A program made the position numbers and the translations under genes. Source: Vulcanimicrobiia bacterium (lineage in GTDB: Bacteria > Eremiobacterota > Eremiobacteria > Baltobacterales > Baltobacteraceae). From it: 18,905 bases of DNA. Each line of letters begins with the position of its first letter. Position 1 is the first letter of the stretch. Positions 14,574 to 18,905 of the stretch are shown here, piece by piece. The notes beneath the pieces were generated by a model. That model saw nothing but the letters and a program-made list of their open reading frames with translations. It searched no databases and was not told the DNA's origin. The stretch is taken from the NCBI GenBank assembly GCA_024281135.1, contig JAMXLG010000328.1:1-18905 (forward strand), read 5' to 3'.

Positions 14574-15927
14574 CTGGCAGCTGATCCGCCGCGCCTCCGC
14601 AGAGATCGAGTCGCGCTTGCGGGGCGCACGCGTCCGCGACGTGGGTCTCTTGCCGGACGGCCGCCCCGCAATCGAACTTAACCGCCGCGGCGAAGACGTG
14701 TTGCTCGCATTCGATCCGTTCGGAACCCCGCCGCTCGTGACCGTTGAACGCGAGACGCTGCCCATTGCGGCGGAGCCGGGTTTCGTGCGCGCCCTCGGCG
14801 CGGCGTTGCGCGGAACGACGCTACTCGGCGCGCAGTCCCGCACCGGTGACCGTCTGATGCGCTTGCGTTTCGGAACGCGTTCGCGCTTCGGCGTCGGCGA
14901 CGAAGTGACGCTCTATGCGGAACTCGTTCCGCGTTTCGGAAATCTCGTGTTGGTCAAGCGCGATATGGTCGTTGCCGCGCTCAAGGAATTTTCACTCGCG
15001 GAAAACGGTATGCGTTCGGTACAAGCTGGTCTGCCCTACGAAGCGCCTCCGCTCGTCGCTCGCGAGTCGCGCGGAGCGGAGGTGCCTGAAGACCGCTCCG
15101 TGCTCGATGCGTTCAAGGCGTATCGAGACGAGCGTGCAGGTTCAGGCGAGCGTGCGCGTACGATGCAGCGGCGCTTGCACGTGCGCAAGCGGCTTGATGC
15201 GCGCGAACGAAAACTGCTCGCCGAGCGGCAGAAACTCGAAGAAAAGCGTACGAAAGCGCTCGCGCGCGAATCACTCCGCGAAGAAGGCGAATCGCTCTTT
15301 GCGACGCTTCACGAGCTCGACGATGCAGCACGCGACGAAGCGAAGGAACGTGCGGCGAAACTCTTCGCGCAATACAAGAAGCTCGGCGCATCGCTTCCGC
15401 ACATCGAAGCGCGCGCAGGAGCGATCGCAGCGGGACTTCGCGCGGTTGACGAACTGCGCTGGGAAGTCGAGCGCGCCGATGAAGCCGATCTCGCTGACGT
15501 GGAGCGCGCGGTCGCGCAAGCCGAAGGGCGCCCTGATGAGTTCGTGCGCGGAGCAGTGAAGCAGCGCAAACGCGCTCCGCTCGAAGTTCGCACGCCCGGC
15601 GGTTCGCGCATTTTGATCGGTCGCTCACCGAGCGAGAACGCGGAGTTGACCTTTCGGGTCGCGCGTCCGAACGATCTCTGGTTTCACGCGCAAAACATTC
15701 CGGGCGCGCACGTCATCTTGCAGCGTGACGATCGTGCGGAACCGCCGGCGGATGATCTCAGGCGTGCAGCCGCGCTTGCGGCATTCTATTCGAAGGCGAA
15801 GGCGAGCACGAAAGTACCGATCGATTACACGGAACGCAAGCATGTGCGCGCGCAGCGCGACGCGCCGCCCGGTCTTGTGTGGTACACGAATCCTCGCACG
15901 CTCATCGTCGCACCGGAAGAGCAATGA
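14563..15927 (+). CDS. rqcH: RqcH/Rqc2 (NFACT) family ribosome quality-control protein, compact form
   Basis: NFACT-family protein. Bacterial RqcH binds split 50S subunits carrying stalled chains and recruits tRNA-Ala to add C-terminal alanine tails that mark the chain for degradation. NFACT-N covers about 1-165, including D96-R97 ('TGDRLMRLRF'), which matches the DR motif needed for tRNA recruitment in B. subtilis, and 'ELVPRFGNLVLV'. A charged coiled-coil arm runs about 185-330. NFACT-R covers about 340-450 with 'NDLWFHAQNIPGAHVIL' (370-386) and 'KHVRAQRDAPPGLVWYTNP' (426-444). The 454 residues are over 100 shorter than typical RqcH (about 570). The helix-hairpin-helix and C-terminal segments seem missing or reduced. 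The ATG overlaps the acyl-CoA synthetase stop. Older annotations call this family fibronectin-binding protein. Confidence 0.88.
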   Translation: MRTDWQLIRRASAEIESRLRGARVRDVGLLPDGRPAIELNRRGEDVLLAFDPFGTPPLVTVERETLPIAAEPGFVRALGAALRGTTLLGAQSRTGDRLMRLRFGTRSRFGVGDEVTLYAELVPRFGNLVLVKRDMVVAALKEFSLAENGMRSVQAGLPYEAPPLVARESRGAEVPEDRSVLDAFKAYRDERAGSGERARTMQRRLHVRKRLDARERKLLAERQKLEEKRTKALARESLREEGESLFATLHELDDAARDEAKERAAKLFAQYKKLGASLPHIEARAGAIAAGLRAVDELRWEVERADEADLADVERAVAQAEGRPDEFVRGAVKQRKRAPLEVRTPGGSRILIGRSPSENAELTFRVARPNDLWFHAQNIPGAHVILQRDDRAEPPADDLRRAAALAAFYSKAKASTKVPIDYTERKHVRAQRDAPPGLVWYTNPRTLIVAPEEQ

Positions 15928-15930
15928 AAT

Positions 15931-15958
15931 GGGGCGGCTTTGAACCCGCCCCCGTTTT
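15931..15958 (+). terminator. Rho-independent terminator after rqcH
   Basis: GGGGCGG (15931-15937) pairs perfectly with CCGCCCC (15946-15952) across an 8-base loop, followed shortly by TTTT (15955-15958). It begins four bases after the rqcH stop. The opposing 58-aa gene on the minus strand ends inside the T-run, so the hairpin also lies just past that gene. The minus-strand reading has only an A/T-poor tail, so bidirectional use is doubtful. Confidence 0.72.
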
Positions 15959-16133
15959 ATTCTGACTGGTCCGGCTTTTGTGTTACAGACGGTGGATCGC
16001 TCGCCGGAAACGAATCGGCGCTCGTTTTATCGTATCCGTGCAACCGCTCGTTCGAAGCAGCTGCGCGCTCTTGCTGACGGAACATCTCATCGTCTTTGGC
16101 GCGACGTTCCTTACGGATGTCTCGATCGCTCAT
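15957..16133 (-). CDS. 58-aa hydrophilic protein with an 'SFPASDPPS' motif
   Basis: Small, highly charged, probably disordered protein. The N-terminal half is Arg/Lys/Glu-rich (3-30), and the C-terminal half contains 'SADSFPASDPPSV' (40-52). The SFPASDPPS motif recurs, as far as I remember, in many short hypothetical proteins of soil and plant-associated bacteria; its function is unknown to me. The ATG at 16133 lies 17 bases after the superoxide dismutase stop with a GGGAACC-like ribosome site, so the two genes are probably co-transcribed. An upstream in-frame ATG at 16286 would put 153 bases inside the dismutase gene and is rejected. Confidence 0.66.
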   Translation of the reverse strand: MSDRDIRKERRAKDDEMFRQQERAAASNERLHGYDKTSADSFPASDPPSVTQKPDQSE

Positions 16134-16150
16134 GAGACATCGGTTCCCAA

Positions 16151-16756
16151 CTAGGGCAGACGCGACTCGCAAGCGCTCCAGTTCATGTTTGCCATGAAGG
16201 CTTCGATGTACTTGCCCTTGTCTGCGGGCTTGTAGTCGCGAATCCACGCATGCTCCCACAGGTCCATCACGATAATCGGTTCGCATCCGGCAAGTTCATT
16301 GATCATGTGATCGCCGATCCAGATGTTCACGATCTGCTTTGCCCGCGGATCGAAGAAAGCGACCGCCCAGCCGACACCGCGCATACCGCCGATCGCGGCG
16401 AATTCTTTCTTCCATGCATCGAAGCCGCCGTATGGCCCGCTCAGGAGATCGTAGAGACGGCCTGATTTGAGATCCGTCGGATTCTTCGTGAGGTTCTCGA
16501 AATAGTATTCGTGCAGGCGCATGCCGTCGAATTCCCATCCAAGGCGGCGCACCAGCTCGGCAAACGCCGGATCGGCGCCACTGATTTTTCCGGCGGCGCG
16601 CAGTTCGGCGATGCGCTCGTTCAGCAAATTCGTGTTCTTGACGTAGCCTTCGTAGAGGCCGAAATGCATCTGCAGCGTCTCGTCAGAGATGCCTTGCAGG
16701 CCTGAAAGATCCCACTTTTTGGGCGTATACGATTGAATCGCTGTGTTCACACTCAT
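16151..16756 (-). CDS. sod: Fe/Mn-family superoxide dismutase
   Basis: Converts superoxide to hydrogen peroxide and oxygen; no signal peptide, so cytoplasmic. The 201 residues are the normal length. Metal ligands are H31 ('MHFGLYEGYVKNTN'), H82 ('RLHEYYFENL'), D165 and H169 ('MDLWEHAW'). The position that is a second-sphere Gln in E. coli FeSOD (Q69) is Gly78. By the 15-residue distance to the Asp ligand, H150 ('IGDHMI') fits the outer-sphere His of mycobacterial SodA. The usual 'HH' after the first ligand (as in YHYGKHH) is replaced by Tyr35-Glu36. Metal use (Fe, Mn or either) cannot be decided. It sits 70 bases after the quinone oxidoreductase and is followed closely by the 58-aa gene. Confidence 0.93.
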   Translation of the reverse strand: MSVNTAIQSYTPKKWDLSGLQGISDETLQMHFGLYEGYVKNTNLLNERIAELRAAGKISGADPAFAELVRRLGWEFDGMRLHEYYFENLTKNPTDLKSGRLYDLLSGPYGGFDAWKKEFAAIGGMRGVGWAVAFFDPRAKQIVNIWIGDHMINELAGCEPIIVMDLWEHAWIRDYKPADKGKYIEAFMANMNWSACESRLP

Positions 16757-16826
16757 TAAAACTCAACCCATTTCTATCAGAGGCGGAGGGAGTTCGCTCT
16801 CACACTCCTGTTCCTTCCCAGTTTTC

Positions 16827-17825
16827 CTAAGGCGCAGGCGGCGCATCGGGGACGAGTACGATCTTTCCGACGTGCTCGTGCGATTCCAGCCGTTCGTGCG
16901 CTTGTGCGGCTTGCGAGAATGTAAAGAGCGAATCGATGACCGGGGATATCGGATCGCGTGCAGGGAGCAGCGGCCAAATCATAGCCCGCAATCCGCGCGC
17001 GATCTCCGCTTTTTCATCCGCGCTTCGCGGACGCAAACTTGAACCCAAAACCGTTGCGCGTCGTTGCAAAAGATACCGCAGATCGATACTTGCGGTGGAG
17101 CCGCCGGCCGTCGCAAGACATGAAATACGTCCGTCGAGCGCAAGCGCGCGCAGGTCGCGATCGATGTAGTCGCCGCCGACGATGTCGAGAACGACATCGA
17201 CGCCGCGGCCCTTCGTGATCTCGCGCACGCGTTCGACAAAGTCACTTGTGCGGTAGTTGATTGCAAACGACGCACCCAATTGAATTGCGGCATCGCATTT
17301 TTCATCCGAACCCACCGTCGCGATCACCGTTGCACCCATCGCGAGCGCCATCTGCGTCGCCATAGTGCCGATGCCGCTCGTCCCGCCGTGCACGAGCACG
17401 ACGTCACCCTCGCGCAATCGCGCGCGAACGATTAGATTATCGTAGACGGTGAATCCATTTTCCGGCAGCGTTGCGCCTTCGACGAACGACCATTGCGAAG
17501 GCAACGGTAAGACTTGACCCGCAGGCACGGAAACGTATTCGCTGTACCCGCCGCCATTGCATAACGCGACGACGGGATCGCCAACGGCGAATCCCACGAC
17601 ATCTTTGCCGACCGCATCGATCACGCCCGAGACGTCGAGGCCGAGATTCGGTGATGCGCCCAGGGGCGGTGGATAGGCGCCGGCTCGTTGCAACGCATCG
17701 GCCCGCGACACTCCCGCGGCTTCGACTTCGATGAGCACCTCGCCGGGCCCGGGCTGCGGTTTCGGCGCCTCGGCAACGTACAACACGTCCGGACTACCGT
17801 ATTCCCGCATAGCCACATATCGCAT
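16827..17825 (-). CDS. NAD(P)H quinone oxidoreductase, PIG3-like, zinc-free MDR family
   Basis: Medium-chain dehydrogenase/reductase of the quinone oxidoreductase group, predicted to reduce quinones with NADPH in the cytosol. The 332 residues fit. The N-terminal half has 'VSRADALQRAGAYPPP' (39-54), the run characteristic of human PIG3 (TP53I3) relatives, and 'LGLDVSGVI' (61-69). The nucleotide site is 'HGGTSGIGTMATQMA' (145-159), with 'GRGVDVVLDIVGG' further on. The zinc-binding cysteine cluster of alcohol dehydrogenases is absent. The start ATG overlaps the queA stop by one base (TAATG). The superoxide dismutase is next on the same strand. Substrate is inferred from family resemblance. Confidence 0.9.
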   Translation of the reverse strand: MRYVAMREYGSPDVLYVAEAPKPQPGPGEVLIEVEAAGVSRADALQRAGAYPPPLGASPNLGLDVSGVIDAVGKDVVGFAVGDPVVALCNGGGYSEYVSVPAGQVLPLPSQWSFVEGATLPENGFTVYDNLIVRARLREGDVVLVHGGTSGIGTMATQMALAMGATVIATVGSDEKCDAAIQLGASFAINYRTSDFVERVREITKGRGVDVVLDIVGGDYIDRDLRALALDGRISCLATAGGSTASIDLRYLLQRRATVLGSSLRPRSADEKAEIARGLRAMIWPLLPARDPISPVIDSLFTFSQAAQAHERLESHEHVGKIVLVPDAPPAP

Positions 17826-18898
17826 TACTGCGGCGTTCTCGCTGTGCGTTCCAGAAACATGGCGTCGCCGAATGAGAAAAAGCGATACGAATGCGTCACC
17901 GCTTCGTGATAGGCGTGCAGGATGCGTTCGCGCCCGGCGAATGCGCTCACCAAGACGAGTAGCGTCGACTGGGGCAAGTGAAAGTTCGTGATCATCGCGT
18001 CGACGACGCGAAAGTCAAATCCGGGACGAATGAATATTGATGTCGACCCCTCCCCCGCGACGATGCTGCCGTGCGTTTGGGCATTGCCTTCGAGCGCACG
18101 CACGACCGTCGTTCCGGCCGCGACGATGCGTCGGCCCTCGCCCTTCGCGCGCGCGATTGCGCCGGCGGTTTCCGGCGGAATGACATACGTCTCGGCATGC
18201 ATTGTATGCTCGTCGAGGCGCGAGGTTTTCATCGGACGGAACGTGCCGAGTCCAACATCGAGCGTGAGCCGCACGATTTCGACGCCGCCTTCGCGCAATT
18301 CGTCGAGCAGCTCCGGCGTGAAATGCAGCGATGCAGTGGGAGCGGCGACGCTGCCCGGATCGCGAGCAAACACGGTTTGGTATCGCTGTTGCGCTTCTTC
18401 GGAATCGTTGTGAATGTACGGCGGTAACGGAAGCCGTCCGGCGCGTTCGAGAAACGCTTCGAACGACATGCCGACGTCGAATTGCAGCGTTCGAATTCCC
18501 TCGTCGTGCTCTTCGAGCACACGCGCGATACCGAGATCGTCGAATGCAATCTCCGTGCCGCGACGCACGCGCTTAGCGGGACGCACGAGCGCGCTCCACG
18601 CGCTCGCCTTCGCGTCGTACCGCGAAGCATCGGCTGGATGCAACAAGAGCACTTCAACGGATCCGCCCGTTCGCGCGCGGGTCCCGAACAAACGCGCTGC
18701 GATCACACGCGTTTCGTTGAGCACGAGCACGTCGCCGGCGCGCAAGACGGAGGGTAAATCGCGGAAGATCTTATGTTCGTTGCCGGATTCGTGCACGACC
18801 ATCAAGCGGCTGGCGTCGCGCACCGGTGCCGGATGCTGGGCAATCAACTCCTCGGGCAGATCGAACGTGTACGCCGAGGCAAAGTCCTCGGGACGCAT
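17825..18898 (-). CDS. queA: S-adenosylmethionine:tRNA ribosyltransferase-isomerase
   Basis: Moves the ribose of S-adenosylmethionine onto preQ1 in tRNA to give epoxyqueuosine, the penultimate step of queuosine synthesis. It has 357 residues and is complete in the window. Family blocks: 'FDLPEELIAQHPAPVRDASRLMV' near the N-terminus, 'VLNETRVIAARL', 'LPLPPYIH', 'RYQTVFARDPGSVAAPTASLHFT', 'LDVGLGTFRPM', 'AAGTTVVRALE', 'TSIFIRPGFDF', 'TNFHLPQSTLL' and the C-terminal 'YRFFSFGDAMFL'. The ATG is seven bases from the window's right edge, so the upstream region is unseen. tgt, queG or other queuosine genes are not in view. The overlap with the next gene suggests coupled translation. Confidence 0.97.
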   Translation of the reverse strand: MRPEDFASAYTFDLPEELIAQHPAPVRDASRLMVVHESGNEHKIFRDLPSVLRAGDVLVLNETRVIAARLFGTRARTGGSVEVLLLHPADASRYDAKASAWSALVRPAKRVRRGTEIAFDDLGIARVLEEHDEGIRTLQFDVGMSFEAFLERAGRLPLPPYIHNDSEEAQQRYQTVFARDPGSVAAPTASLHFTPELLDELREGGVEIVRLTLDVGLGTFRPMKTSRLDEHTMHAETYVIPPETAGAIARAKGEGRRIVAAGTTVVRALEGNAQTHGSIVAGEGSTSIFIRPGFDFRVVDAMITNFHLPQSTLLVLVSAFAGRERILHAYHEAVTHSYRFFSFGDAMFLERTARTPQ

Positions 18899-18905
18899 TA
18901 GGGAG

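Noticed and set aside
13338..14843. Long minus-strand open frame of 501 codons opposite the acyl-CoA synthetase
   Set aside because: It is antisense to a gene with all ANL motifs, its translation is rich in Arg and lacks a recognisable domain, and such shadows are common in GC-rich genes.

Overview
This is a gene-dense, fairly GC-rich bacterial chromosomal window with no tRNA or rRNA gene, transposon or CRISPR array. It contains 19 protein-coding genes and no gap longer than about 75 bases. The housekeeping set (queA, gmk, rpoZ, glmS, rph) together with an Mla-type lipid-transport cluster points to a bacterium with two membranes. The MCE protein style, the NFACT/RqcH protein and the mixed ATG/GTG/TTG starts suggest a deep-branching, uncultivated-type lineage. 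Candidatus Eremiobacterota (WPS-2) is my best guess, but this is an impression, not something the sequence proves.

Layout: (1) 1-2972, plus strand: the 3' part of a PQQ-type beta-propeller gene, a XerC/XerD-type tyrosine recombinase, and a DUF4097-like lipoprotein that nearly touches or overlaps the recombinase gene. (2) 2980-13010, minus strand, read right to left: gmk, rpoZ, glmS, a stand-alone PAS-domain protein, a 59-aa protein, rph, a 111-aa helical protein, mlaE, mlaF, mlaD, a PanE-type ketopantoate reductase and a GlcD/D2HGDH-type FAD dehydrogenase. From rph onward these genes overlap or abut, except for a 39-base gap before mlaD, so they look like one translationally coupled unit. (3) 13083-15927, plus strand, divergent from gmk: an acyl-CoA synthetase overlapping an RqcH/NFACT gene, followed by a hairpin terminator. 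(4) 15957-18898, minus strand: queA and a PIG3-like quinone oxidoreductase (1-base overlap), then a Fe/Mn superoxide dismutase and a 58-aa SFPASDPPS protein.

How it fits together: the centre of interest is the mla cluster. MlaE and MlaF form an inner-membrane ABC machine. The MlaD-like partner is unusually long: a membrane anchor, an MCE domain, about 180 residues of helix, a proline-rich linker built around a repeated motif, and a C-terminal segment that looks like outer-membrane-type beta strands. No MlaA, MlaB or MlaC is present in the window. I propose that this single protein may span the periplasm. The same transcript carries PanE and a D-2-hydroxyacid dehydrogenase, which may form a 2-oxoacid/D-hydroxyacid redox pair. 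The flanks combine translation quality control (RqcH, QueA), nucleotide and cell-wall precursor supply (Gmk, GlmS) and oxidative-stress defence (SOD, quinone reductase).
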